Below, piece by piece: positions 10,631 to 21,804 of a stretch of DNA of 64,000 bases. The translations under genes were made by a program, and so were the position numbers. How positions within the stretch are numbered: position 1 is the stretch's first letter; each line of letters begins with the position of its first letter. The notes below the pieces were generated by a model. It was not told the DNA's origin. It saw only the letters and a list, made by a program, of their open reading frames with translations, and did no database searches. Source of the DNA: Spirometra erinaceieuropaei (lineage: Eukaryota; Platyhelminthes; Cestoda; Diphyllobothriidea; Diphyllobothriidae); the NCBI GenBank assembly GCA_902702965.1, contig CACRXP010000705.1:217020-281019 (forward strand), given 5' to 3'.

Positions 10631-13600
10631 CATTGAAGTGACGTACAGATGATCGGTAACGACCGTGAAAACGCTGTCTGCTTCTGGAATGTTGCACACT
10701 TAGCGAGCTGCTCATTTATTATATGTGGTATGTGTCCTCTGACGCAGCGTTCGTTGTCGCAAGTAGCCAGCTGGCGGGTGGACAGCATGGGATCGAGTGA
10801 GATCCTAACCACAACAGTGAGGGTCATACGCCCAAATGGCATGCTTATATACCTCACTTCATAAGGCATATGACGTACTGATGATCGGACACGACCGTAA
10901 GAAAGCTGTCTGCGTCTGGAATGTTGCAATTTTAACGAGATGTTCATGTATAATATGTGGTATGTTTCCTCTGACACAGCGTTCGTTGTCGCCAGGTGCA
11001 AGCTGGCGGGTGGACAGAATTGGATCGAGTGAGATCCTAACCGTAACAGTGAGGGTCAAACGCCCACTTCACATGCTTACATACCTCACTTCATAAGGCC
11101 TATGACTTACTGATGATCGTTGACCACCGTAAAACAGCTGTCTGCGTCTGGCCTGCTGCACTCTTAGCTAGCTGCTCATGTATTATATGTGGTATGTGAA
11201 CTCTAAAACAGCGCTCGCTTTCGCCAGTAGCAAGCTGGCCGGCGGAAAGAATCGGTGCGAGTGAGATCCTAACCACAAAAGTGAGGGTCAAACTCCCAAT
11301 CGACATGCTTATTTACCTCACTGCATAAGGCATATGACGTACTGATGATCGGAAACGACCGTAAGAAAGCTGTCTGCGTATGGCCTGTTGCACTCTAAGC
11401 GAGATGCTCATGTATTAAATGTGGTATGTGTCCTCTGACACAGCGTTCGATGTCGCCAGTTGCAAGCTGGCGGTCGGAGAGAATGGGATCGAGTGAGATC
11501 CAAACCATAGCAGTGAGGGTCAAACGCCCACTCGGCATGCTTTTATACCTCACTTCATAAGGCCTATGACTTACAGATGATGGTTAACGACCGTAAGACT
11601 GCTGTCCGCGTGTGAAATGTTGCACTCTTAGCGAGCTGCTCATGTATTATATGTGGTATGTTTCCTCTGACACAGCGTTCGTTGTCGCCAGTTGCAAGCT
11701 GGCGTGCGGATATAATGGGATCGAGTGAGATCCTAACCATAAGTTTGAGGGTCAAACTCCCACTCGACAGGCTTATATACCTAACTTCATAAGGCCTATG
11801 ACGTACTGATGACCGGGGACGAACTTGAAACAGCTGTATGCGTCTTGACTTTTGCACTCTTAGCTAGCTGCTCATGTATTATATGTGGTATGTGTCCTCT
11901 GACACAGCGTTCGTTGTCGCCAGTAGCAAGCTGTCGGACGGACAGAATGGGATCGTTTGAGATCCTAACCACAACAATGAGGGTCAAACGCCCACTTCAC
12001 ATGCTTATATACCTCACTTCATAAGGCCTATGACGTACTGATAATCGGCAGCGACCGTAAAACATCTCTCTGCGTCTGGCCAGTTGCACACTTAGCGAGC
12101 TGCTCATGTATTATATTTGGTATGTGTCCTCTGACACAGCGTTCGTTGTCGCCAGTAGCAAGCTGGCGGTCGGACAGAATGGGATCGAGTGAGATCATAA
12201 CCATATCAGTGAGGGTCAAACGCCCACTTCACTTGCTTTTTTACCTCACTTCATAAGGCCTATGACGTACTGATTATCGGTAGCGATCGTAAAACAGCTC
12301 TCTGCGTCTGGCCAGTTGCACACTTAGCGAGCTGCTCATGTATTATATTTGGTATGTGTCCTCTGACACAGCGTTCGCTGTCGCCAGTTGCATGCTGGCG
12401 GGTGGACAGAATTCGATCGAGTGAGATCCTAACCATAAAAGTGAGGGCATACGCCCCAATGGCATGATTATATACCTCACTTCATAAGGCCTATGACGTA
12501 CTGATGATCGGTGACGACCGTAAAACAGCTGTCTGCGACTGGACTTTTGCAATCTTAGCGAGCTTCTCATGTACTATATGTGGTATGTGTCCTCTGATCC
12601 CGCGTTCGATGTCGCCAGTTGCAAGCTGGCTGCGGACATACTGGGATCGAGTGAGATCCTAACCAAAAGAGTGGGGGTCAAACGCCCACTTCACATGCTT
12701 ATATACCTCACTTCCTAAGACATATGACGTACTGATGATCGGTGACGACCGTAAAACAGCTGTCTGCGACTGGACTTTTGCAATCTTAGCGAGCTTCTCA
12801 TGTATTATATGTGGTATGTTTCCTCTGACACAGCGTACGTTGTCGACAGTGGCAAGCTGGCTGCGGACATACTGGGATCGATTGAGATCCTATCCAAAAG
12901 AGTGGGGGTCAAACTCCCATTCGACATGCCTATATACCTCATTTCATAAGGCCTATGACGTACTGATAATCGGTAACGACCTTGTAAAATCTGTCTGCGT
13001 CTGGCCTGTTGCACTGTAAGCGAGCTGCTCATGTCATGTATGTGGTATGTGTCCTCTGACACAGCGTTCAGTGTCGCAAGTAGCAAGCTTGCGATCGGAG
13101 AGAATGGGATCGAGTGAGATCCAAACCATAGCAGTGAGGGTCAAACGCCCACTCGGCATGCTTATATACCTCACTTCATAAGGCCTATGACTTACAGATG
13201 ATGGTTAACGACCGTAAGACTGCTGTCCGCGTCTGAACTGTTGCACTCTTAGCGAGCTGCTCATGTATTATATGTGGTATGTATCCTCTGACACGGCGTA
13301 CGTTGTCGCCAGTAGCAAGCTAGCGGGCGGAGAGAATGGGATCGAGTGAGATCCTAACCACAACAGTGAGGGTTAAACTCCCAATCGACATGCTTATATA
13401 CCTCACTTCATAAGGCGTATTACTAACTCATGATCGTTGTCGACCGTAAAACAGCTGTCTGTGTCTGGCCTGTTGCACTCTTAGCTAGCTGCTCATGTAT
13501 TATATGTGGTATGTGTCCGCTAAAACAGCGGTTGTTTTCGCCAGCAGCAAGCTGGCCGGCGGAAATAATGGGTGCGAGTGAGATCCTTACCACAACAGTG

Positions 13601-15267
13601 AGGGTCAAACTCCCACCTCACAGGCTTATATACCTAACTAAATAAGGCGTATGACGTACTGATGATCGGTATCTACGGTGAAACAGCTGTCTAGGTCTGG
13701 ATATTTGCACCCTTAGCGAGCTGCCCATGTCTTATATGTGGTATGTGTCCTCTGACACAGCGTTCTTTGTCGCCATTAGGAAGCTGGCGGGCGGACATAT
13801 TTGGATTGAGTGAGATCCTAACCATCAGTTTGAGGGTCAAACTCCCACTCGACAGGCTTTTATACCTCACTTCATAAGGCCTATGACGTACTGATGACCG
13901 GGGACGATCTCGAAACAGCTTTATGCGTCTTGTCTTTTGCACTCTTAGCGTGCTGCTCATGTCTTGTATGTGGTATGTGTCCTCTGACACAGCGTTCGTT
14001 GTCGCCAGTAGCATGCTGTCGGACTGACAGAATGGGAACGAGTGAGATCCTAACCACAACAGTGAGGGTTAAACTCCCAATGGACATGCTTATATACCTC
14101 ACTTCATAAGGCCTATGACGTACTGATGATCGGAAACCACCGTAAGAAGGCTTTCTGCGTCTGGCCTGTTGCACTCTTAGCGAGCTGCTCATGTATTATA
14201 TGTGGTATGTATCCTCTGACACAGCGCTCGATGTCGCCAGTTGCAAGCTGGCGGGCGGACAGAATGGGATCGAGTGAGATCCTAACCATATCAGTGAGGG
14301 TCAAACGCCCACTTCACTTGCTTATTTACCTCACTTCATAAGGCCTATGACGTACTGATGATCGGTGACGACAGTAAAACAGCTGTCTGCGACTGGGCTT
14401 TTGTAATCTTAGCGATCTTCTCATGTATTATATGTGGTATGTTTCCTCTGACACAGCGTACGTTGTCAACAGTGGCAAGCTGGCTGCGGACATACTGTGA
14501 TCGTTTGAGATCCTAACCACAACAATGAGGGTCAAACGCCCACTTCACATGCTTATATACCTCACTTCATAAGGCCTATGACGTACTGATAATCGGCAGC
14601 GACCGTAAAACATCTCTCTGCGTCTGGCCAGTTGCACACTTAGCGAGCTGCTCATGTATTATATGTGGTATGTGTCCTCTGACACAGCGTTCAGTGTCGC
14701 CAGTAGCAAGCTGGCGATCGGAGAGAATGGGATCGAGTGAGATCCAAACCATAGCAGTGAGGGTCAAACGCCCACTCGGCATGCTTATATACCTCACTTC
14801 ATAAGGCCTATGACTTACAGATGATGGTTAACGACCGTAAGACTGCTGTCCGCGTCTGAACTGTTGCACGCTTAGCGAGCTGCTCATGTATTATATGTGG
14901 TATGTGTCCTCTGACACAGCGTTCGTTGTCGCCAGTAGCAAGCTAGCGGGCGGAGAGAATGGGATCGAGTGAGATCCTAACCACAACAGTGAGGGTTAAA
15001 CTCCCAATCGACATGCTTATATACCTCACTTCATAAGGCCTCTGACGTACTGATGACCATTGACGACCTTGAAACAGTCGTCTGCGTCTGGCCTGTTGCA
15101 CTGTTTGCGTGCTGCTCATGTATTATATTTGGTATTTGTCCTCTGAAGCAGCGTTCGTTGTCGCCATTAGGAAGCTGGCGGGCGGACATAATTGGATCGA
15201 GTGAGATCCTTACCATAATTTTGAGGGTCAAACTCCCACTCGACAGGCTTATATGCCTCACTTCATA

Positions 15268-15326
15268 AGGCCTATGACGTACTGATGACCGGCGACGATC
15301 TTGAAACAGCTGTCTGCGTCTGGCCT
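15268..15326 (+). ncRNA. Type I hammerhead ribozyme in monomer 21 (core kept, stem II poor)
   Basis: Outer stem I AGGCC (15268-15272) pairs with GGCCT (15322-15326). Inner stem I GACGTA (15276-15281) pairs with TGCGTC (15315-15320), six pairs with one G-U. The core is CTGATGA (15282-15288) and GAAA (15303-15306). Stem III is the palindrome ACAGCTGT (15306-15313), with predicted cleavage after the C of GTC at 15314. The zero-loop stem III implies action as a dimer, as known for newt and PLE hammerheads. Stem II is weak in this copy. Other monomers have stem II CGGT-n4-ACCG but carry AAAA for GAAA. Confidence 0.7.
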
Positions 15327-15735
15327 GTTGCACTCTTAGCGTGCTGCTCATGTCTTGTATGTGGTATGTGTCCTCTGACACAGCGTTCGTTGTCGCCAGT
15401 AGCAAGCTGTCGGCCGAACAGAATGGGATCGAGTGAGATCCTAACCACAACAGTGAGGGTCAAACTCCCTATCTACATGCTTATATACCTCACTTCATAA
15501 GGCCTATGACGTACTGATGATCGGAAACGACCGTAAGAAAGCTGTTTGCGTCTGGCCTGTTGTACTCTTAGCGAGCTCCTCATGTATTATATTTGTTATG
15601 TGTCCACTGACACAGCGTTCGTTGTTGCCAGTTGCCAGCTGGCTTGCGGACATAATGGGATCGAGTGAGATCCTAACCAAAAGAGTGGGGGTCAAACTCC
15701 CACTCGACATGCTTATATACCTCTCTTCATAAGGC

Positions 15736-15790
15736 ACATGACGTAATGATGATCGGTAACGACCGTGAAACAGCTGTCTGCGATTGGCCT
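15736..15790 (+). ncRNA. Hammerhead in last monomer (well-paired stem II, core C changed to A)
   Basis: GACGTA at 15740-15745 pairs with TGCGAT at 15779-15784, five pairs including one G-U. The core reads ATGATGA instead of CTGATGA at 15746-15752. Stem II CGGT-aacg-ACCG is intact, GAAA is at 15767-15770, and stem III ACAGCTGT is followed by C at 15778. A single core change probably disables it. Together with monomer 21 it shows what the ancestral ribozyme looked like. Confidence 0.6.
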
Positions 15791-15815
15791 GTTGCACTCT
15801 TAGCGAGCTGCCCAT

Positions 15816-16199
15816 TTATTTTTAGTTATAATTATGTATCCAAATTTGTCAACAGTGTACCAAATTTTTAATTTGACAAGCGCTTAGGCTCAACTCGCCT
15901 CCTTACTTGTGTCGACTATTTACAAATTTGTTGGCTGCAATATGAGTTTAAAAGCATATTGACCTCGACACAGAGCATATGCTTGCGCATTATGTTTAGA
16001 TATCCAGTTTTTTGGGAATTAATTATTTCAATGACAATCATGTCCATCACTTCCTAATTAGATTTTTTTTATTGTACAGGCATAATCCTAAAAGTCGCCT
16101 TTATATTGCCATATTAGATTCTAAATCACAATGATGTCGACCATGTGTCCGGCATCAGTGTGAGCCCATGGGCAAAAACATGTATGTCACTTTTTTTCA
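15816..16199. other. AT-rich spacer, nothing recognised
   Basis: The satellite homology stops abruptly inside a monomer at about 15815. The next 380 bp show no gene or repeat that I can name before the Gypsy relic begins. Confidence 0.5.
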
Positions 16200-17340
16200 T
16201 TTTGTTCGCTCTCATGTCCAGGTCTGATAAGATCAACCATCGGCAAATTTTCCAACTGGTCTACAACTCACAGTTTACCTCATACATCCGCCACATCGAC
16301 GGGTCACGCAATGCGGTGGCTGACGCACTGTCCAGGCCCTCCATCGCAAATCTCCATCTTTTTTCCCGGGATAGACCTAACTCAGACGGCTGTCGAACAA
16401 AGGCGTGATGGTTCTCCCTGTGACGAGGACGTTTCCGAATTCCAACTACAGGAACTACCACTGACAACTGGCAACGGCATTAGGTTATACCACGTATCCA
16501 CCCATTCCAATCATCCATTTGAGCCACCATCCCTCCGCCGCAAACGTTTCTCCTCCCTGCGCAATTTATTTAACCCTGTGAGTCGATCAACCGATAAGAT
16601 GGTTACTGATCGCTACGTCTGGCCTGCGATGCACAAGGATCTCGAAGCATGGACAAGGGTTTTGTATTGCCCGTCAACAGAGTAAGATCCAACGGCACAA
16701 CAAAGCTCCAAATGACATCTACCCTAGTCTGGACACACGGTCAAGTCATGCTCAAATTGACATCGTCGGACCCTTGCCTCTGCTCAATGGCTGTTCCTAT
16801 CTCCTTACCTGTGTGGGTCGATTCACGCGGTGGCCGACAGTTATTCGCCTGCCTGATGTGGCTGCTCCAACGGTCGTCAAGGCTTTCCTCAGTCGTTTGG
16901 TTGTTATTTTCGGTGCTCCCTCTACTATCACGACTGACTGTGTGTGTCCAGCTAGAGTCTAACTTCTTACAGTCTCTCCTCTCCTTTTTAGGCTGTACCC
17001 GCATCCGGACGACAGTTTATCAGCCGGCTACTAACGGGATGGTCGAGCGGTTTCATCGCCAGTTGAAGGCCTCCCTATACGCTGCGAACGATTCGGAGAA
17101 CTGAACGGACCACATTCCCCTGGTCCTCTTGGGTATCCGTCCCGCTTTCAAGCCGGACAATGACGGTTACGCAGCTAAAATGGTGTTCGGCGCCAACGTC
17201 CGACTGCCTGGCGAGATGATCTTGTCAACCCGCGAGTTGCAGTTGAGGATCTTACCAACCTCCTGCATCGCCTTCGGCAGTTCCTGCGGACACTTCCTCA
17301 GTTCCGCCCAGATCATCCGTCTCCGAGTCGGCATGTAGGC
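16200..17340 (+). pseudogene. Ty3/Gypsy pol relic: RNase H end, zinc finger and integrase
   Basis: Read across three shifting frames. RNase H C-terminus: QFTSYIRHIDGS and AVADALSRPS at 16265-16345. Linker and zinc-binding region: DRYVWPAMHKDLEAWTR near 16607-16660. Integrase core: QIDIVGPLPLLNGCSYLLT, then GRFTRWP (16755-16840), and GAPSTITTD (16910-16940). The catalytic glutamate region is YQPATNGMVERFHRQLKA (17015-17075), followed by LLGIRP and DNGYAA-like sequence to 17230. The order matches Gypsy pol. Frameshifts and stops (for instance TGA at 17102) make it dead. No LTRs were found. Confidence 0.85.
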
Positions 17341-18109
17341 TTGCAGCACTTTGCTCAATTTGTTTTGATCGCATCGTTAAATTTCGTCATTGTGGATGAG
17401 CATACATGCGGGCACTGTTGCACCATTACTCATTATCTGAACAGTAACCTTGGACATGTCAGATGGGGCATATTCGCGAGGATAAGCATGCAGTATAATG
17501 TAGGCATTTTGAGATGAAATTGAAACGACTGCAGAAGGTGTCCAAATACGTCCTCATATATCATTTCCTCATCATGTTTTTTTTGCAAATTCACCTTAAA
17601 ATCTCCTGACCAGTTTCTTTTATGTTGCTCAATTTTCGTATTTCATTTTGCCAATATTTCAACCGCCCTTAATCAACCAGTGACTGCACAGCGTATAAAT
17701 GCAATATATGTATTCAAGTTGTTACAAGCTGATCCCCTTATGTTAGTGCAGTTGAATGTGAACGCAATCGTTTTTGCGTATCGTTAAGGTGTGATTCATG
17801 CATTGTGTCGAAGACGTAGTACGTGCACACAGCCTCACGTAATATGTGCTCACGCAGTCACTACCACCCAGTTTCACCCATTTAGTGTGTAAAAATATCT
17901 ATGGACCTGCGTCAAATTGAGGGCCGTCATTTAAATTTTTGGCATCGTATTGCAAATGCTACACCCGCTCAGCTGTCTTATGCAATTGCCACATAGGCAA
18001 TTAGAATATCACCGCCATTAACTGTGTGACTGCAAGCTGTTCGCAGAAAATGCGTAATAGTCGATCCAACAGACCCGCATTCAAACATATCCCGATCGAG
18101 ACATTTTTG
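17341..18109. other. Intergenic, nothing recognised
   Basis: AT-rich DNA after the integrase relic. No LTR-like terminus, exon or repeat unit was identified. Confidence 0.45.
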
Positions 18110-18600
18110 CAATGTGTAAGCATCAGTGTGCGAAATTCATGATGGCTTCCGTTTACGTCAAATCATCTTTGTCATTCAGCATGTCGCTGTGTAACCTACC
18201 AAGACGTGAATTCAAATCGGTACACGTGGATTTTCATGATCATATTAATATAATGAGCATTGTCAGCATAACTGTTGTACTCGCTAATGGGAGAGAGAGA
18301 TAGTCGAATACCAAAAGCCCAATACTTTCATATGAATTTTAATGTATGTGTCAACTGCGCTGATAGCAGCAGCAAAATTTAGCACAATATTCCATATAAC
18401 AGTCATTGGTCAGATTTTCCGCATGACTGTCACTGGGGGGTTTGTTTTCATTGTGCTATCTAGCAGTAAAGCCCGGCGTCTGCTTCATAATTATTTTTTG
18501 CGGGAAAGTCAGCTGCGACGTCAGGGCTGACAGAATCTATTCAAATTTTAAAAGACGCAATCATCGACGAATACAAGGAGCCTTCATAAATACTTATCTT
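18110..18600 (-). repeat. Dispersed repeat R1, inverted copy
   Basis: The reverse complement of 18440-18580 matches 100-240 ('tctgtcag.c.tgacgtc.cagctgactttcc.gcaaaa.ataatt'), and 18110-18300 matches the minus strand of 963-1190. The order is therefore preserved but inverted relative to the start of the window. Confidence 0.5.
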
Positions 18601-19270
18601 ATGTCACATATAACGAAGGGATCTCATGGAATGATTAGGGTAGTACCATCTGTTCTTTAGGTAGTTTTCTTGTAAGCATGTGAACATTTTCGAGTAGGCT
18701 TAGGTCTTAAACGATCCAGGTATTTAAGGCCTAATCGGGAAATTAAAACTGTGGCAGCAGCAAAGCAGTTTTCGTCGAACGGTTATTAAGTATTGGACTG
18801 ATATCGCGGACTCTAGTCATTATGTGTGTCAACCTTCTGTAATGTTATGCCACTTATGCGGCGAAAATCACTGTTAAGGGATGGAGTTCCATCGACACAA
18901 CCGACTCCCTCTCATTGACTCGGACAAGTTGAGCGTTAATTCTACATCAGGATTTTATTCCCAATGTCTCTTTGGCTGATTTCGTCCCATTAAAGAGAAT
19001 TTCTGAATGTGTGTGAAGTATCTGCGTTAATTCTCCGTTTAGAGTCTTCGACGGCGATTAGCTATTGAGATCGCTGAACTTATGGATTTTGTGCAATGCA
19101 TAGAGAGCAGAGCGTTTTCCGTTGATTACATCTGTCCCCATTCGTCTCGCCATATTATACTATAGTTCCCCTCTTGACATGTGTTGCTTGCACGCAGCCA
19201 TGGCGCGGTCCACTATTCAACTAATAAACAATGCCGTCACTCCGCTCTGACACGGTGCACAGCTGGTTTT

Positions 19271-19343
19271 TGAAGAAGAAGAAAAAGAAGAAGAAGAAGA
19301 AGAAGAAGAAGAAGAAGAAGAAGAAGAAGAAGAAAAAGAAGAC
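19271..19343 (+). repeat. (AAG)n microsatellite at the terminus of a PLE relic
   Basis: About 24 AAG units with two AAA interruptions. It lies exactly where the PLE terminal 'cttcttcaag' (seen at 34564-34573) should be in reverse complement, flanked by 'gacatgatttctagggcaaaa..tttattagcc', which is PLE 3' sequence. The serine-rich frame read on the minus strand is a by-product. Confidence 0.8.
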
Positions 19344-19420
19344 ATGATTTCTAGGGCAAAATCTTTATTAGCCTGGCGTTTTGGATTCCTGCTAGAACCC
19401 ATCATCAGATACAAAAACAG
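19344..19420 (-). mobile_element. PLE terminal-repeat relic
   Basis: In reverse complement it reads 'ggctaataaag.ttttgccct...atcatgtcttc', matching 34530-34565, preceded by the hammerhead remnant at 19367-19414. Only the last ~80 bp of an element are recognisable. Confidence 0.65.
19367..19414 (-). ncRNA. Hammerhead remnant of a PLE terminal repeat
   Basis: On the minus strand: CTGATGA (19408-19402), stem II GGGTTC-n6-GAATCC (6 pairs with one G-U), then AAAAC in place of GAAAC and GCC in place of GTC, then AGGCT. G12 and the cleavage triplet are mutated, so it should be inactive. Confidence 0.6.
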
Positions 19421-19429
19421 ATACGTGTT

Positions 19430-21239
19430 GGACAACTTTTACAGTTTTGGAAGCGCGCACCCAAAGGCTCTGTAGGCAGTCGCTGCGAGCTCGCACCAAG
19501 CCAGTTGTTGTCTGTGTCCGCCTTCGAGGTGCTGAGACCCAGCGCGTGTGTGCGTCCTTCGCTGTCTCCGCGTCCGTCAGCCAATCAGAGGGGGAACAGC
19601 GTTGATTGGTCTGGAGCACTCGCGTGGCTTATGAGAAGACTGCGCGTCCTATCAGCGTATCGACAAGGAGTGTGAGGCGGACAGGAGGGCAGCGTGGGCA
19701 AGGAGGCGTACACTGAGTGACCGATGTCATGAAATGTTGACTGAAATTATAAATGCGTTTTCGAGCAGAAACGATTACTTAGGCGCGGTTTTAATAAGGA
19801 TGACCCATCAGTATAATCCGATAATATTTCGATCCGGGCAGGATGTCGGCTTTTGAATACACTGCTTTCCAATTTCCTAAAGCACGCGTTTTCGGTAAGA
19901 TATGACTACTTATGTAGCATGCATTTTTCCATTGAATTTCGATTGTCTTGCAGATTCAAATATATTTTAGGGAAACCACGAACTAAAGTATACTTCCTTT
20001 CATTCGTCTGATAGAGAATCACGTAATCTCCATACTTCATACTTGAAGAGGGAGTATAATTACGTTTTAGAAATTATTTTCTAATTGCCGAATAATTTGG
20101 AGCCTGATCAGTCATTGTCTTAGCGCTTAGTAATTTCAGCCTACAAGGTGCAAGCGTTATGTGAAAAGAAAATCGCATATTCCGTCAACAAAGTGAAGTT
20201 ACGAACGTAAAACAGACTGCAGAATTACTTGACGGCAAACAAGAGGGCTAGAACGTTTTACGCTATTTGCCCATAGTATTTCTCCGAAGGAGAATGCTTG
20301 AGAGATGCATGCATGATTGCCTTTTTAGACACCTCAGGAGCAATTGAATGCGTATAGACGCATTAAAGAGATCTGAAAAAGTGGTATATTCCTGCCTTTA
20401 AGGCGAGACGCGGAGTGTTAGGGAACACCAGTTTTATCTTAGCGGTTGTGTACGTACGAGGGATACTGGCATTTATGCCTTGGTGTAGAAGATCGTATGG
20501 CGATCCCGTGGAGACACAGTGTGAGAAATAACTCGTTGTTCTCAGTCTCCGCATGCATGATTTTTGAAGGCGTTCCTCCATGCATTTGTTGGTTAACCTT
20601 GCAGATATTCCATTTTCTCGCAGGTTTATATATTGGCGAGTACATTATCAAGCCTATACAGAGTGCATATTCCTCTTGCACAATCGGTATGACAGTGGAC
20701 CGAGCCATATTTCTGACTACGAGTTACACGAGTGTGGAAATTTGCACATTTTCCTAACCATGCCTTTTACTTACGAACTACACGTTTATGAATTATTCCA
20801 TTCGAAATTAGATTAATTAAGACGTCCAGAAATAGGTGGCCCTCTCCGGTCTCTGTTTGCCAAAGTATAGATCAACGCTGGGTGACGCTGGTTCACCATA
20901 TGCAGGAGGGTGTCCAAATCAGGCTTCTAATCCGCTGTTGCCAAAATAGCATCAGCAAATTTAACATAAAAATAAACGGTCAGAAGAAAGGATAGCGAGC
21001 GAACGTTGCTTTCGATAACTTCTCCTTAGGCCAGTGCAGTTACGTGGGACGGCGTACAGGAGTAAACAATCGATAAGAGTTAGTTTCTTAAAATTCAGGC
21101 TAGACAGAGCGTAAGGACGCAGAAATTTGCATGTGGTTAGTAAACCACGTTAATCGCGTAGCCTGAATGTTGTTCTTCTGGGCGCAAAGGGTCGGTTTCT
21201 TAACATGTTGACGGCCGCCTCTGCTGTTGCTAACAGGCG
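19430..21239. other. Intergenic, nothing recognised
   Basis: Open frames overlap on both strands at 20363-20816 (up to 103 codons). They show no domain, no splice-bounded conservation and no partner elsewhere in the window, so I leave them uncalled. Confidence 0.4.
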
Positions 21240-21804
21240 CTGGCGCAGTATCTAGGGTACCTCGATGCGACCTTATAAATCACTCGAAATGCTTCCGCGG
21301 AGTCCACACCATGCCCTAAATCCATTGCATGCGCAAGAATGGCGTTGTCTTTTCTCCTACATTCATCTTTTCCGGCATGCGGGGAGGTACTCTCGTATGC
21401 TTTTGGAACTAGCTTTTATCGATTTTTTTCACGCACTGTACCCCGTCCCACATAAATTCACTGGCATGACGAGCAGTTATCGAAGGCAACATTCACTCTC
21501 CATCTTTTCTTTTCACAACTCTAAAATAAGGGTCATTTGTATGTGGACAGAGCTGGTCTTTCTCTAGTTTTCCCTTGGCAACATCGGCCAGTAGAGTTAC
21601 GAATAGTGATTTCATCACTAGACCGTCGATCTGGTGGTAAAATGGACGTTCAAATGTAAGCGAAACATTTACAGTGTAGCGAAACCGCAATTTCTTCGAT
21701 GTTCCGACCGTAATCGCAATCGAAAAAACCCACCGCAATATCTCGCTACACAGACTTTCTATCGTTTCCTTGACAGAACAGCTAGTGAAAGAAGAGGCAG
21801 CCAC
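21240..21804 (-). pseudogene. Second PLE lineage: reverse transcriptase and endonuclease-tail relic
   Basis: The minus frame 21804-21493 contains FYHQIDGLVMKS and LLADV..GKLEKDQL. This corresponds to the Y.Q.DG.AMGSP...LLAD.FM.KLE segment (RT motif B) common in Penelope-like and related RTs. Further on (about 21350-21250), RRKDNAILAHAMDLGHGVD and AFRVIYKV resemble the conserved H..TGH.(I/V)D tail after GIY-YIG in PLEs. Parts of motif B are mutated and motif C (YVDD) is not seen, so this is a decayed copy, distinct from the PLE at 32.9 kb. Confidence 0.55.

Larger units (their letters stand above)
10641..15815 (+). repeat. 232-bp tandem array, about 22.3 monomers, hammerhead-bearing (retrozyme-like)
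   Basis: Monomer starts (at 'acgta' or equivalent): 10641, 10873, 11105, 11337, 11569, 11801, 12033, 12265, 12496, 12727, 12958, 13190, 13422, 13654, 13886, 14118, 14350, 14581, 14813, 15045, 15277, 15509, 15741. Spacing is 231-232 bp throughout, and the last copy is cut near 15815. Copies differ from one another by roughly 10-20%. Each has a hammerhead core near its start (separate entry) and several short hairpins: GTGTC-ctct-GACAC, CGCCAG-n7-CTGGCG and GGATC-n6-GATCC. A 71-codon open frame recurs in each unit, but 232 is not a multiple of 3, so frames do not run on. Known biology: tandem dimers of 150-400 bp with type I hammerheads are described as retrozymes in animals and plants. Confidence 0.9.

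Noticed and set aside
10649..15732. A recurring 71-codon plus-strand frame (and minus-strand frames) in each satellite unit, which might look like a repeat protein family
   Set aside because: The unit length of 232 is not divisible by three, and stops fall at the same place in each copy. Conservation is explained by the DNA repeat and its ribozyme, not by codon structure.
10641..15815. CRISPR-like or plasmid iteron array
   Set aside because: Units are 232 bp, contiguous without unique spacers, and the surrounding genes are eukaryotic.
19217..19435. A serine-rich protein on the minus strand
   Set aside because: The serine run is the translation of the (AAG)n microsatellite, and its flank is the PLE hammerhead region.
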